Of a DNA stretch of 42,745 bases, positions 6,906 through 18,184 are shown one piece after another. Source of the stretch: Cereibacter johrii (lineage in GTDB: Bacteria > Pseudomonadota > Alphaproteobacteria > Rhodobacterales > Rhodobacteraceae); the NCBI RefSeq assembly GCF_001720585.1, contig NZ_MABH01000155.1, forward strand, positions 1 through 42,745, read 5' to 3'. The notes under the pieces were generated by a model. It saw only the letters and a program-made list of their open reading frames with translations, did no database searches and was not told the origin of the DNA. How positions within the stretch are numbered: position 1 is the stretch's first letter; the number at the start of each line of letters is the position of its first letter. The translations under genes were made by a program, and so were the position numbers.

Positions 6906-8051
6906 ATGCGTCTTTCCCTGCTTTCGGCGGCGCTGGTGGCCGCTCTTGTGGGCTATGGCTCGACCATCGCTCTCGTGCTGGCGGCCGCGGCCGCGCTGGG
7001 GGCCACGGAGGCGCAGACGGCAAGCTGGGTGCTGGCGATCTGCCTCGGCAAGGCCGTGGGCAGCGCCTTCCTGAGCTGGCGGAGCCGTGTGCCGGTGATC
7101 CTCGCCTGGTCGACGCCCGGCGCCGCCCTAGTGGCGGCCACCGAAGGGATCACGATGCCCGAGGCCGTGGGCGCCTTCCTACTGGCGGGGCTGCTGATCG
7201 CCCTGACAGGCGCGCTGAAGCCGCTCGGCCGGGCCGTGGCCCTGATCCCCGACGGGATCGCGGGCGGGATGCTGGCCGGCGTGCTCCTGCCCTTCTGCCT
7301 GAAGCTCGCCGGGACGGCCGAGGCTCTGCCGCTCCTCGTCCTGCCCGCCATCGCGGTCTTCGCCCTCGTCCGGCTCTGGAACCCTGCGCTGGCCGTGCTC
7401 GCGGCGCTGGCGGGGGCCAGTGCGCTGGCCTTCGCAGGCGAGGCCACGATGCCGGTGCTGCCGCTGACGCTGCCCACGCTGACCTTCATCCCGCCGGCCC
7501 TCGATCCGACGGTGCTGATCGGACTGGGTCTGCCGCTCTATCTGGTCACGATGGCGTCGCAGAACCTGCCGGGCTTCGCCGTGCTGCGGGCCGCCGGGTA
7601 CGAGCCTCCGGTGCGCAGCGCGCTGACGGTGACGGGCGGGCTCTCGGCGCTGACGGCGCCCTTCGGCGCGCATACGGTGTCGATGGCGGCCATCACCGCC
7701 GCGATCTGTCTCGGCGACGAGGTTCACCCCGACCGGAGCCGCCGCTGGATCGTGGGGCTCGTCTATGCGGCCGTCTGGGTCGGGCTGGGACTGTTCGGCC
7801 CGGCGATCCTCGCCTGCATTGCGGCCCTTCCGCCCGCCCTTGTCACGGCGCTGGTGGGGCTGGCGCTGCTCGGGCCGATGACAGGCGCGCTCACGGCGGC
7901 CTTCGCCCACCCCGAGCAGAGGTTCGCCGCGGTGGTGACGCTGACCGTCACCGGATCGGGCATGGCCATTGCCGGGATCGGAGCCGCCTTCTGGGGGCTC
8001 GCCGCGGGGCTTGCGGTCCATGCGACGGAGCGCGCGGCCCGCAGGGGCTGA
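6906..8051 (+). CDS. BenE-family (benzoate/proton symporter-like) membrane transporter
   Basis: 381 residues made almost wholly of hydrophobic helices (about 11-12). Recognisable BenE blocks are ILAWSTPGAALVAAT near residue 70, PDGIAGGMLAGVLLPFCL near 120 and TAPFGAHTVSMAAITAAIC near 255. The family symports benzoate or related aromatic acids with protons at the inner membrane, but no aromatic-degradation gene is nearby, so the substrate is open. The start at 6906 has GGAGGG 6 bases upstream; an earlier in-frame ATG at 6867 lies in the hairpin before the gene. Converges with uvrD. Confidence 0.85.
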   Translation: MRLSLLSAALVAALVGYGSTIALVLAAAAALGATEAQTASWVLAICLGKAVGSAFLSWRSRVPVILAWSTPGAALVAATEGITMPEAVGAFLLAGLLIALTGALKPLGRAVALIPDGIAGGMLAGVLLPFCLKLAGTAEALPLLVLPAIAVFALVRLWNPALAVLAALAGASALAFAGEATMPVLPLTLPTLTFIPPALDPTVLIGLGLPLYLVTMASQNLPGFAVLRAAGYEPPVRSALTVTGGLSALTAPFGAHTVSMAAITAAICLGDEVHPDRSRRWIVGLVYAAVWVGLGLFGPAILACIAALPPALVTALVGLALLGPMTGALTAAFAHPEQRFAAVVTLTVTGSGMAIAGIGAAFWGLAAGLAVHATERAARRG

Positions 8052-8076
8052 GCCCGGCCCCGTGCGACCCCTCTCG

Positions 8077-10428
8077 CTAGAAGGGGATGTCGTCGGCCTG
8101 ATGCGCCGCCACCACGAAGCGGGCCACGACCTTCTTCGCTCCCGCCTTCTCGAAATCGATGTCGAGCTTGTCGCCCTCGATCCCCATGACATGGCCATAG
8201 CCGAACTTCTGGTGGAAGACGCGGTCGCCCTCGGCGAAGGCCGAGACGGCCTCGAGGTCGATGGTGACATGGCGCGACTCGCGCGGCTGGGCCATGGGGC
8301 GGCCGCCGGCACGGGTCTGCATCCGCTTCCAGCCGGGCGAATCGTAGACATCGGCCCGCAGGGCCTGCGCTTCGAGCGAGGAGGCCATGCCGGCCGCCCC
8401 GTAGCCGCCGCCATAGAGGCCCGGCGGGGTCAGCACCTCGACATGTGCCGCGGGCAGCTCGTCGATGAAACGCGACGGAAGCTGGCTCTGCCACTGGCCA
8501 TAGACCCGGCGGTTGGCTGCGAAGGAGATGGTGCAGAGCTGCTCGGCGCGGGTGATGCCCACATAGGCCAGCCGCCGTTCCTCCTCGAGCCCCTTGAGGC
8601 CGGTCTCGTCCATCGCGCGCTGTGACGGGAACAGCCCGTCCTCCCACCCCGGCAGGAAGACGACGGGAAACTCCAGCCCCTTGGCCGCGTGGAGCGTCAT
8701 GATCGTGACCTTGTCGACCGATTCCTCGGTCTCGTTCTCCATGATGAGGGCGACGTGTTCGAGGAACCCCTGCAGATTCTCGAACTGCTCGAGCGCCTTC
8801 ACCAGTTCCTTGAGGTTCTCGAGCCGGCCCGGCGCCTCGGGCGTCTTGTCGGCCTGCCACATGGCGGTGTAGCCCGACTCGTCGAGGATCTGCTCGGCGA
8901 GGCGGATATGGTCATGGTCGCGGTCGAGCGTGATCCCGTGCCAGCGATCCATGCCGTCGACGAAGGCGCGGAGCTGCCCCGCCCCCTCCCCGCCGATCCC
9001 GCCGCGGGCCAGAAGGCTGCGCGCGCCCTCGAGAAGCGAGGTGCCATGGGCGCGGGCCTCGCGCTGGATCTCCTGCTGGGCCTTGTCGCCCAGTCCGCGC
9101 TTCGGCTGGTTCACCACCCGCTCGAAGGCCAGATCGTCGTCCGGGCTGACGGCGAGGCGGAAATAGGCCATCGCATCCCGGATCTCGAGCCGTTCGTAGA
9201 AGCGCGGGCCGCCGATCACGCGATAGGGCAGCCCGATGGTCAGGAACCGGTCCTCGAAGGCGCGCATCTGGTGGCTGGCGCGCACGAGGATCGCCATGTC
9301 GTCGAGGCGGAAAGGCCCGAGGTCGCCGCGGCCGCGCTGGAAGCTCTCGACCTCGTCGCCGATCCAGCGGGCCTCTTCCTCGCCGTCCCAATGGCCGATC
9401 AGGCGGACCTTCTCGCCCTCCTGCCGCTCGGTCCAGAGCGTCTTGCCGAGCCGGCCCGCATTGGCCGCGATGATGCCCGAGGCGGCGGCGAGGATATGCG
9501 GGGTCGAGCGGTAGTTCTGCTCGAGCCGGACCACCTGTGCGCCGGGAAAATCCTTCTCGAACCGCAGGATGTTGCCCACTTCGGCCCCGCGCCAGCCGTA
9601 GATCGACTGGTCGTCGTCGCCCACGCAGCAGATGTTGCGGTGCGTCTGCGCCAGAAGCCTCAGCCACATGTACTGGGCGACGTTCGTGTCCTGATATTCG
9701 TCCACGAGGATGTAGCGCAGCCAGCGGCGATATTGCTCGAGCACGTCGGGGTGCGTCTGGAAGATCGTCAGCACATGGAGCAGCAGGTCGCCGAAATCGG
9801 TGGCATTCAGCTCGCGCAGGCGCTGCTGATACTGGTCGTAAAGCTCGGTGCCGCGGTTGTTGTAGGCCGACGCCTCCGAAGCCGGCACCTTGGCCGGCGT
9901 CCAGGCACGGTTCTTCCAGTGGTCGATGAGGCCGGCCAGCATCCGGGCGGGCCAGCGCTTCTCGTCGATGTTGGCCGCGACGATCAGCTGCTTGAGCAGC
10001 CGGAGCTGGTCGTCGGTGTCGAGGATGGTGAAGTTCGACTTCAGCCCCACCAGTTCGGCATGCCGGCGCAGGATCTTGACGCTGATTGCGTGGAAGGTGC
10101 CCATCCAGGGCATGCCCTCGACCTGCCCCAGGAGGCGCGCCACCCGGTCCTTCATCTCGCGCGCGGCCTTGTTGGTGAAGGTCACGGCGAGGATCTCGTT
10201 CGGCCGCGCCTTGCCCGAATCGAGCAGATGCACGATTCGCGCCGTCAGTGCCTTCGTCTTGCCGGTGCCCGCCCCCGCGAGCATCAGCACCGGTCCGTCC
10301 AGCGCCAGAACCGCCGCACGCTGCGCCGGGTTCAGCTCGTCGATATAGGGACGCGGGCGCGCGGCCATGGCGCGCTGGCTGAGCGGCACGGCCGCCTCGA
10401 AGGCTTCGCTTTCATCGAACTGGCTCAT
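8077..10428 (-). CDS. uvrD: UvrD/PcrA-type superfamily 1A DNA helicase
   Basis: 783 residues. Walker A GAGTGKT at 52-58, then the SF1A set: AVTFTNKAAREMKDRV (motif Ia), VDEYQDTN (motif II), GDDDQSIYGWRGA (III), LEQNYRST (IV), TLHAAKGLEFPVVFLPG (V) and EERRLAYVGITRA (VI). Unwinds DNA 3'-5' in nucleotide excision and mismatch repair. The C-terminal end (GDRVFHQKFGYGHVMGIEGD) is the UvrD/PcrA Tudor-like domain that contacts RNA polymerase. The ATG at 10428 is preferred to an upstream TTG. Transcribed away from pyc. Confidence 0.95.
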   Translation of the reverse strand: MSQFDESEAFEAAVPLSQRAMAARPRPYIDELNPAQRAAVLALDGPVLMLAGAGTGKTKALTARIVHLLDSGKARPNEILAVTFTNKAAREMKDRVARLLGQVEGMPWMGTFHAISVKILRRHAELVGLKSNFTILDTDDQLRLLKQLIVAANIDEKRWPARMLAGLIDHWKNRAWTPAKVPASEASAYNNRGTELYDQYQQRLRELNATDFGDLLLHVLTIFQTHPDVLEQYRRWLRYILVDEYQDTNVAQYMWLRLLAQTHRNICCVGDDDQSIYGWRGAEVGNILRFEKDFPGAQVVRLEQNYRSTPHILAAASGIIAANAGRLGKTLWTERQEGEKVRLIGHWDGEEEARWIGDEVESFQRGRGDLGPFRLDDMAILVRASHQMRAFEDRFLTIGLPYRVIGGPRFYERLEIRDAMAYFRLAVSPDDDLAFERVVNQPKRGLGDKAQQEIQREARAHGTSLLEGARSLLARGGIGGEGAGQLRAFVDGMDRWHGITLDRDHDHIRLAEQILDESGYTAMWQADKTPEAPGRLENLKELVKALEQFENLQGFLEHVALIMENETEESVDKVTIMTLHAAKGLEFPVVFLPGWEDGLFPSQRAMDETGLKGLEEERRLAYVGITRAEQLCTISFAANRRVYGQWQSQLPSRFIDELPAAHVEVLTPPGLYGGGYGAAGMASSLEAQALRADVYDSPGWKRMQTRAGGRPMAQPRESRHVTIDLEAVSAFAEGDRVFHQKFGYGHVMGIEGDKLDIDFEKAGAKKVVARFVVAAHQADDIPF

Positions 10429-10611
10429 GCCCGCCAATCTAGCCTGCCTCGGCCCGGAGTTAAAGAAGTGTTCTGCAATCGTTCACAAAACCTGTTCGGA
10501 CAGGCGCAGGATCGGTCAGATTTTCTTCCCGGAGGTCGCCCTTGTGGTATTGCGCCGCACCGCGGCACCACTAGAGTTCGCGCACCAGCCTGAATGCCCG
10601 GAGGTGAATGC

Positions 10612-13600
10612 ATGGCCGAGTTCCGAAAGATCCTCATCGCCAACCGTGGTGAGATCGCCATCCGGGTGATGCGGGCGGCAAACGAGATGGGCAAGAAGAC
10701 GGTCGCCGTCTATGCCGAGGAGGACAAGCTCTCGCTCCACCGGTTCAAGGCGGACGAGGCCTACCGGATCGGCGAGGGCCTTTCGCCCGTGGGCGCCTAT
10801 CTCTCGATCCCCGAGATCATCCGCGTGGCGCAGATGTCGGGCGCCGACGCGATCCATCCGGGCTACGGGCTTCTGTCGGAGAATCCCGATTTCGTCGAGG
10901 CCTGCGACGCGGCAGGCATCGCCTTCATCGGCCCGAAGGCCGAGACGATGCGCGCGCTCGGCGACAAGGCCTCGGCCCGCCGTGTGGCCATGGCGGCGGG
11001 CGTGCCGGTAATCCCGGCGACCGAGGTGCTGGGCGACGACATGGAGGAGATCAAGCGGCAGGCGGCCGAGATCGGCTATCCGCTGATGCTCAAGGCCTCG
11101 TGGGGCGGCGGCGGGCGCGGGATGCGTCCGATCACTTCCGAGGCCGAACTGGCCGACAAGGTGCGCGAGGGCCGGCGCGAGGCCGAGGCCGCCTTCGGCA
11201 ACGGCGAGGGCTATCTCGAGAAGATGATCCAGCGCGCGCGCCACGTCGAGGTGCAGATCCTCGGCGACAAATATGGCGCGATCTACCACCTCTACGAGCG
11301 CGATTGCACCGTGCAGCGGCGCAACCAGAAGGTCGTCGAGCGCGCGCCGGCCCCGTATCTCACCGAGGAACAGCGGGCAGAGATCTGCGAACTCGGACGC
11401 CGGATCTGCGCCCATGTGAACTACGAATGCGCGGGCACGGTCGAATTCCTGATGGACATGGACTCGGGGAAATTCTATTTCATCGAGGTCAATCCGCGGG
11501 TTCAGGTCGAACATACCGTCACCGAGGAGGTGACGGGCATCGACATCGTGCAGTCGCAGATCCGCATCGCGGAAGGTGCGACCCTGGCCGAAGCCACCGG
11601 CTGCCCGAGCCAGGAAGACATCAAGCTCTCGGGCCATGCGCTGCAGTGCCGCGTCACGACCGAGGACCCGCAAAACAATTTCATTCCCGATTACGGCCGG
11701 CTCACCGCCTATCGCTCGGCCACGGGCATGGGCATCCGGCTGGATGGCGGCACGGCCTATGCCGGCGGCGTCATCACCCGCTATTACGATTCTCTCCTCG
11801 TGAAGGTGACAGCCTGGGCCCCCACGCCCGAGAAGGCCATCGCGCGGATGGACCGGGCGCTGCGCGAGTTCCGCATCCGGGGCGTGGCCACCAACATCGC
11901 CTTCGTCGAGAACCTGCTGAAGCACCCGAGCTTCCTCGACTATTCCTACACGACGAAATTCATCGACACGACGCCCGATCTCTTCAACTTCAAGCCACGT
12001 CGCGACCGGGCGACGAAGATCCTGACCTACATCGCCGACATCACCGTGAACGGGCACCCCGAGACGGCGGGCCGCGTTCGCCCCTCGGCGGATCTGAAGG
12101 ATCCGAAGGCGCCCGAGCCCAGGGGCACGCCGCAGCCCGGCACGCGCACCCTTCTTGAGGAGAAGGGCCCGCAGGCGGTGGCCGACTGGATGGCCGCGCA
12201 GACCCGCGTGCTGATGACCGACACGACGATGCGCGACGGCCACCAGAGCCTTCTCGCCACCCGGATGCGCTCGATCGACATGATCAAGGTCACGCCGGCC
12301 TATGCGGCGAACCTCGGCGGCCTCTTCTCGGTGGAATGCTGGGGCGGCGCCACCTTCGACGTGGCTTACCGCTTCCTGCAGGAATGCCCCTGGCAGCGGC
12401 TGCGCGATATCCGCGCCCGGCTGCCCAACGTCATGACGCAGATGCTGCTGCGCGCCTCGAACGGGGTCGGCTACACGAATTACCCCGACAATGTGGTGCA
12501 GGAATTCGTCCGGCAGGCGGCCGAGACCGGCGTCGACGTGTTCCGCGTGTTCGACTCGCTCAACTGGGTCGAGAACATGCGCGTCGCGATGGATGCGGTG
12601 ATCGAGGCCAACAAGGTCTGCGAGGGCACGATCTGCTACACGGGCGACCTGCTCGATCCCGACCGCTCCAAATACGACCTCGCCTATTACGTCGGCATGG
12701 GCCGCGCGCTGCGCGATGCGGGGGCGCATGTGCTGGGGCTGAAGGACATGGCGGGGCTTCTGAAGCCCGCCGCCGCCCGCGTGCTGGTGAAGGCGCTGAA
12801 GGAGGAGGTGGGCCTGCCGATCCACTTCCACACCCATGACACGAGCGGGATTGCGGGCGCCACCGTTCTGGCCGCCTGCGATGCGGGGGTGGATGCGGTC
12901 GATGCCGCGATGGACGCCTTCTCGGGCGGCACCTCGCAGCCCTGCCTCGGCTCGATCGTCGAGGCGCTGAAGCACACCGACCGCGACACGGGCCTCGACA
13001 TCGCGGCGATCCGCGAGATCTCGGATTACTGGGGCCAAGTGCGCCAGCAGTATGCGGCCTTCGAATCGGGCCTGCCCTCGCCCGCCTCCGAGGTCTATCT
13101 GCACGAGATGCCCGGCGGCCAGTTCACCAACCTCAAGGCGCAAGCGCGTTCGATGGGGCTCGAGGAACGCTGGTCCGAGGTGGCGCAGGCCTATGCCGAC
13201 GCGAACCGGATGTTCGGCGACATCGTGAAGGTCACGCCCTCGTCGAAGGTGGTGGGCGACATGGCGCTGATGATGGTGGCGCAGGGGCTGACGCGGGAAG
13301 AGGTCGAGGATCCGGAGGTCGAGGTGAGCTTCCCGGAGTCGGTCGTGGACATGCTCAAGGGCAATCTCGGCCAGCCCCATGGCGGCTGGCCCGAGCCGAT
13401 CCTGAAGAAGGTGCTGAAGGGCGAGGCGCCCTCGACCGAGCGGCCGGGCGCGCATCTGCCGCCCGTCGACATCGCGGCCGCGCGCGAGAAGCTCCTGTCG
13501 GAGATCAAGCAGGGCGACGACGATCCGCTCGACACGGCTGTCGATGCCGAGGATCTGAACGGCTATCTCATGTATCCGAAGGTCTTCACCGACTACCGCG

Positions 13601-14076
13601 CCCGTCACAGGATCTACGGGCCGGTCCGGACGCTGCCGACCCGGACCTTCTTCTACGGGATGGAACCGGGCGAGGAGATCTCGGCCGAGATCGACCCGGG
13701 CAAGACGCTCGAGATCCGGCTGTCGGCCGTGGGCGAGACCTCGGACGACGGAGACGCCAAGGTGTTCTTCGAGCTGAACGGCCAGCCGCGGGTGATCCGC
13801 GTGGCCAACCGGGCGGTCAAGGCCAAGACGGCAACCCGGCCCAAGGCGCAGGATGGCAATCCCTCCCATGTCGGCGCCCCGATGCCGGGCTCAGTCGCCT
13901 CGGTGGCGGTCTCGGCGGGCCAGAAGGTGAAGCCGGGCGATCTCCTCGTCACCCTCGAGGCGATGAAGATGGAGACCGGGCTCCATGCCGATCGCGCGGC
14001 CACCGTGAAGGCCGTCCATGTCGGACCCGGTGCGCAGATCGAGGCGAAGGACCTGCTGGTCGAACTCGAGGACTGA
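10612..14076 (+). CDS. pyc: Pyruvate carboxylase
   Basis: 1154 residues, single-chain PYC length. The biotin carboxylase half (about 1-450) starts FRKILIANRGEIAIRVMRA and has the ATP-grasp loop KASWGGGGRGMR; the carboxyltransferase domain (about 530-800) has TDTTMRDGHQSLLATRMR; a PYC/OADA conserved domain follows; the C-terminal biotinyl domain holds EAMKME with the biotinylated Lys1119. It carboxylates pyruvate to oxaloacetate with ATP and bicarbonate, refilling the TCA cycle. The ATG at 10612 has GGAGG upstream. Monocistronic, with its own terminator. Confidence 0.97.
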   Translation: MAEFRKILIANRGEIAIRVMRAANEMGKKTVAVYAEEDKLSLHRFKADEAYRIGEGLSPVGAYLSIPEIIRVAQMSGADAIHPGYGLLSENPDFVEACDAAGIAFIGPKAETMRALGDKASARRVAMAAGVPVIPATEVLGDDMEEIKRQAAEIGYPLMLKASWGGGGRGMRPITSEAELADKVREGRREAEAAFGNGEGYLEKMIQRARHVEVQILGDKYGAIYHLYERDCTVQRRNQKVVERAPAPYLTEEQRAEICELGRRICAHVNYECAGTVEFLMDMDSGKFYFIEVNPRVQVEHTVTEEVTGIDIVQSQIRIAEGATLAEATGCPSQEDIKLSGHALQCRVTTEDPQNNFIPDYGRLTAYRSATGMGIRLDGGTAYAGGVITRYYDSLLVKVTAWAPTPEKAIARMDRALREFRIRGVATNIAFVENLLKHPSFLDYSYTTKFIDTTPDLFNFKPRRDRATKILTYIADITVNGHPETAGRVRPSADLKDPKAPEPRGTPQPGTRTLLEEKGPQAVADWMAAQTRVLMTDTTMRDGHQSLLATRMRSIDMIKVTPAYAANLGGLFSVECWGGATFDVAYRFLQECPWQRLRDIRARLPNVMTQMLLRASNGVGYTNYPDNVVQEFVRQAAETGVDVFRVFDSLNWVENMRVAMDAVIEANKVCEGTICYTGDLLDPDRSKYDLAYYVGMGRALRDAGAHVLGLKDMAGLLKPAAARVLVKALKEEVGLPIHFHTHDTSGIAGATVLAACDAGVDAVDAAMDAFSGGTSQPCLGSIVEALKHTDRDTGLDIAAIREISDYWGQVRQQYAAFESGLPSPASEVYLHEMPGGQFTNLKAQARSMGLEERWSEVAQAYADANRMFGDIVKVTPSSKVVGDMALMMVAQGLTREEVEDPEVEVSFPESVVDMLKGNLGQPHGGWPEPILKKVLKGEAPSTERPGAHLPPVDIAAAREKLLSEIKQGDDDPLDTAVDAEDLNGYLMYPKVFTDYRARHRIYGPVRTLPTRTFFYGMEPGEEISAEIDPGKTLEIRLSAVGETSDDGDAKVFFELNGQPRVIRVANRAVKAKTATRPKAQDGNPSHVGAPMPGSVASVAVSAGQKVKPGDLLVTLEAMKMETGLHADRAATVKAVHVGPGAQIEAKDLLVELED

Positions 14077-14096
14077 GCCTCTCGGAAGCTGCCAGC

Positions 14097-14128
14097 GCCC
14101 CCCGCCTTACCGGGCGTGGGGGCCCTTT
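14097..14128 (+). terminator. Terminator of pyc
   Basis: GCCCCC (14097-14102) and CGCC pair with GGCG and GGGGGC (14118-14123), with one bulged T, followed by CCTTTCC. It begins 20 bp after the pyc stop. Confidence 0.6.
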
Positions 14129-14606
14129 CCCGACCAACGCTTGCGCGCGGGAGCGGGCCGAGGCGCCGGGCCTGCTCCCTTGCGCGGGTGCCGGGACAGC
14201 CCGGCGTGAGCCGCTCTCCCCGCCCCTTGCGGCCGAGCTTCGTGAGCGCCGGAGTCTCCGCGTCACGCCCAGCTCCAGCCAGCGGACCCTCTCCGCAGTC
14301 CGAGGCGGCCGCTGCTCGGACGTGACCCGACACGGGCGGAAGCCGGCAAACGATCCATTCACCCCTCCGCGTCGGCCAGGGTCTCGTCGCTTCACTTGGG
14401 TCCGACGCAGGCGGCAGCAGGCGAGCGGCGCAGGGTTCGACAGCCAATCAAGAGGCAGACACGTCGCGGCCGGCGCGCTCCGGATGGCCCCTCCCGGGGG
14501 CAGCGCGGATGGGCGGCGGGAGAAGGCATTTCCGCCTCGGAAGCGGACCCTGGCCACCTGCCCGCCGGCCCTTTCGAACTTTTTTCTGCCGGGCCGAATT
14601 TTCCCC
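14129..14606. other. Gene-free region between pyc and tRNA-Gly
   Basis: I see no convincing coding sequence: open frames here have no ribosome site and no recognisable protein family. The last 60 bp are notably T-rich (ACTTTTTTCTG, AATTTTCCCC) and lead into the tRNA promoter. Confidence 0.5.
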
Positions 14607-14634
14607 TTGCGGCCGCCCGCGGCTCTTTATAAAT
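14607..14634 (+). promoter_or_regulatory. Probable promoter of tRNA-Gly
   Basis: TTGCGG (14607-14612) and TATAAAT (14628-14634) are spaced as a sigma-70-like promoter with a short spacer, and end 18 bp before the tRNA 5' base. TATA-like sequence is rare in this GC-rich DNA. Confidence 0.55.
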
Positions 14635-14652
14635 CCCCGCTCACCCAAGGAC

Positions 14653-14727
14653 GCGGGCGTAGCTCAGGGGTAGAGCATTACCTTGCCAAGGTAAGGGTCG
14701 TGAGTTCGAATCTCATCGCCCGCTCCA
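14653..14727 (+). tRNA. tRNA-Gly (anticodon GCC)
   Basis: 75 nt including encoded CCA. Acceptor GCGGGCG (14653-14659) pairs with CGCCCGC (14717-14723), discriminator T, CCA at 14725-14727. The D arm starts AGCTCAGGGGTAGAGC, the anticodon stem TTACC/GGTAA holds the loop TTGCCAA, and the T loop is GTTCGAATC. Full cloverleaf. Confidence 0.98.
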
Positions 14728-14733
14728 AAAACT

Positions 14734-14782
14734 CTCGCTGGATCAGCGAGTTGAAAACGGAACCGCTTCGGCGGTTCTTTTT
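14734..14782 (+). terminator. Double hairpin terminator after tRNA-Gly
   Basis: First stem CTCGCTG/CAGCGAG (14734-14750), second stem GAACCGC-TTCG-GCGGTTC (14760-14777) followed by TTTTT. The second is a textbook intrinsic terminator with a UUCG tetraloop. Confidence 0.92.
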
Positions 14783-15133
14783 CGTTTCAGGCTTGAGGCG
14801 CCCTGCGCGGCGCTTCCCCGGGCATCCTCGGGAACGGCTGGCAGCACCCCCTCATCTTCTCCTTCGCGCCGGGGGTCGCCGATCCGCAAGGCCGCGAAGG
14901 CCCGGCGGTGACGGGCGCGGACAGTTTGCGGCGCGGGCGATAGAATCAGTCCTGCGCCCTCCGGGGAACGAGCGGCCACGACAGGGGGCGACCCCGCGGG
15001 CCTTGCGCAGGGATTTCCCAGCAACGCCAGCCGCTTGAGCCGGCGCCCACCCGCGGCACCCGTGCCGCTGCAAAGCCGCCGGCCCACGCGCTCTCCTCTT
15101 CCCGGCGAGGCTGGGACAGGCTATATGCCGCGC
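14783..15133. other. Gene-free region before lepA
   Basis: About 350 bp with no supported gene. It should hold the lepA promoter, but no convincing -35/-10 pair stands out. Confidence 0.45.
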
Positions 15134-16933
<1,800 letters not shown>

Positions 16934-16940
16934 GGCGGAT

Positions 16941-16961
16941 GCGGCGCCCCCCGGGCGCCGC
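16941..16961. terminator. Shared hairpin between lepA and the entericidin-like gene
   Basis: GCGGCGCCC (16941-16949) and GGGCGCCGC (16953-16961) are perfect arms with a 3-base loop, 8 bp after the lepA stop and 11 bp after the convergent gene's stop. There is no T run on either side, but position and strength suggest a bidirectional transcript end. Confidence 0.5.
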
Positions 16962-16971
16962 GTCACGAGCC

Positions 16972-17115
16972 TTACATCCCGGTTTGCGCCTCGCGCGATT
17001 CCTGGCTGATGGCGGTGCCGGCTGCGGAGAGATCCTGGCCCGCGCCCTCGACGGTTTCGCAGGCGGCGAGACCCATCAGGGCGATCAGCGGCAGCAGGAG
17101 GAAAGACGTCTTCAT
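16972..17115 (-). CDS. Entericidin-like small lipoprotein
   Basis: 47 residues. The signal sequence MKTSFLLLPLIALMG leads into the lipobox LAAC with the lipidated Cys19, then ETVEGAGQDLSAAGTAIS, the usual entericidin EcnA/EcnB pattern (Gly/Ala-rich, GxGxDxSxxGxAI). The start at 17115 has GGAG 9 bases upstream. In E. coli entericidins form a toxin/antidote-like lipoprotein pair; only one member is seen here, so a bacteriolytic role is not implied. Predicted to be anchored in the inner or outer membrane. Confidence 0.82.
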   Translation of the reverse strand: MKTSFLLLPLIALMGLAACETVEGAGQDLSAAGTAISQESREAQTGM

Positions 17116-17368
17116 GGTGAAACTCCGTGGTTGCTGGGCCCCGAACGCACGAAAGCCGGCAGGCGTTCCCGAAGAAGTCTGCGCTTAATCCCTCCTTAAG
17201 AGTCCTGTGGCCAACTGGCCCCATGACCGAGATCGTCCTTGCCCTTTTCCTGACGGTTCTGGCGGCGCTGAGCGCGGCTCCGGTTCTCGTGCGCGACAGG
17301 CCGTCGGCGGCACGTCGACGGCTGAAGGCGCCCCGGGCGCTGCACTGGCGGAGCGGTCGCCGCGGGTG

Positions 17369-17560
17369 TCAGGCCGCGTCGGGGCCCTTGATGACCAGCA
17401 CCCAGAAGGCATAGCCCCCAAGAAGCAGGAAGATCACGGCCCAGATCGGGCTGTGAAGCGCGAAAAGCTCCACTCCGGACCAGGCGATCGGGAAGATCGC
17501 GGTGAGCCAGCGGCGCCAGGCGGCGCGGAAGAACGGGTGGTTGGGGTCGATGAGCTGCAT
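17369..17560 (-). CDS. Small two-helix membrane protein of unknown function
   Basis: 63 residues: soluble N-terminus with DPNHPFFRAAWRRW, then hydrophobic segments at about 18-35 and 40-57 and a short tail. GGAG lies upstream of the ATG at 17560. The family looks like small conserved hypotheticals common in Rhodobacterales; I cannot assign a function. Confidence 0.7.
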   Translation of the reverse strand: MQLIDPNHPFFRAAWRRWLTAIFPIAWSGVELFALHSPIWAVIFLLLGGYAFWVLVIKGPDAA

Positions 17561-17764
17561 GGGGCGGAGCCTACTCCGCCCCCCGCCGCCCGGGTAGCGC
17601 GAAGTTGCCGCAGTCTCTTCGCGGGAAGTTCGGGGCGCAGCGGCGCCTTCCGGGGCGCGCGGCCGTAGGGGGCCGCGCTTGCGGTGCCCGGGGTGCCGCA
17701 TTTCGCCGCGCTTGTGGCAAGGGGTGGCGCCGCTTAGGCTTTCCGGCAGGAGAGGAGGGCAGCC

Positions 17765-18082
17765 ATGACCCAGATCGACCCGGCCTTCACCGGCCAGACC
17801 GTCATCACCACCTTCGAGATGACCCCCGGCACCTGCGCCGATCTGCTCGAGGAGCTGCAGGCGACACTCGACAGCTTCATCCGGCATCAGCCGGGCTTCA
17901 TCTCGGCAAGCCTGCATGTGAACGACGCCCAGACCCGCATCGCCAACTATTCGCAATGGCAGCGCCGCGAGGATTTCCAGGCGATGCTCCGCACCGCCGA
18001 GATGCGCGAGCGCACCCGCCGCTTCGCCACCCTCTGCCGCAGTTTCGAGCCGGTCATGTACGAGGTGGTCGCGGGCTACTGA
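17765..18082 (+). CDS. Antibiotic biosynthesis monooxygenase (ABM) domain protein
   Basis: 105 residues with one ferredoxin-like ABM fold. PGFISASLHVNDAQTRIANY and SQWQRREDFQAML match the family's HxxPGF-SxxLH and WxxxEDF patterns. Such proteins are small dimeric oxygenases or haem/quinone-binding proteins, often stress-linked. A strong ribosome site (GGAGAGGAGGG) precedes the ATG. Stands alone, so the substrate is unknown. Confidence 0.8.
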   Translation: MTQIDPAFTGQTVITTFEMTPGTCADLLEELQATLDSFIRHQPGFISASLHVNDAQTRIANYSQWQRREDFQAMLRTAEMRERTRRFATLCRSFEPVMYEVVAGY

Positions 18083-18184
18083 CGCGCTGGCCGGGGCCTG
18101 CGCCACACGCTTCCTCATCTTTGTCGGGGGCGCGGACCCGAAGCCCCGCCTGCGGCGTTCGACCTGCAACACGGGGAGAAGATC

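Noticed and set aside
10516-13869. Very long minus-strand open frame opposite pyc
   Set aside because: Shadow of pyc; composition (His/Arg/Gly/Asp-rich) is typical of antisense frames in GC-rich genes.
17223-17414. 63-codon plus-strand frame starting MTEIVLALFLTVLAALSAAP
   Set aside because: The hydrophobic start is attractive, but there is no ribosome site, the rest is Arg-rich without family features, and its end overlaps the better-supported minus-strand gene at 17369-17560.
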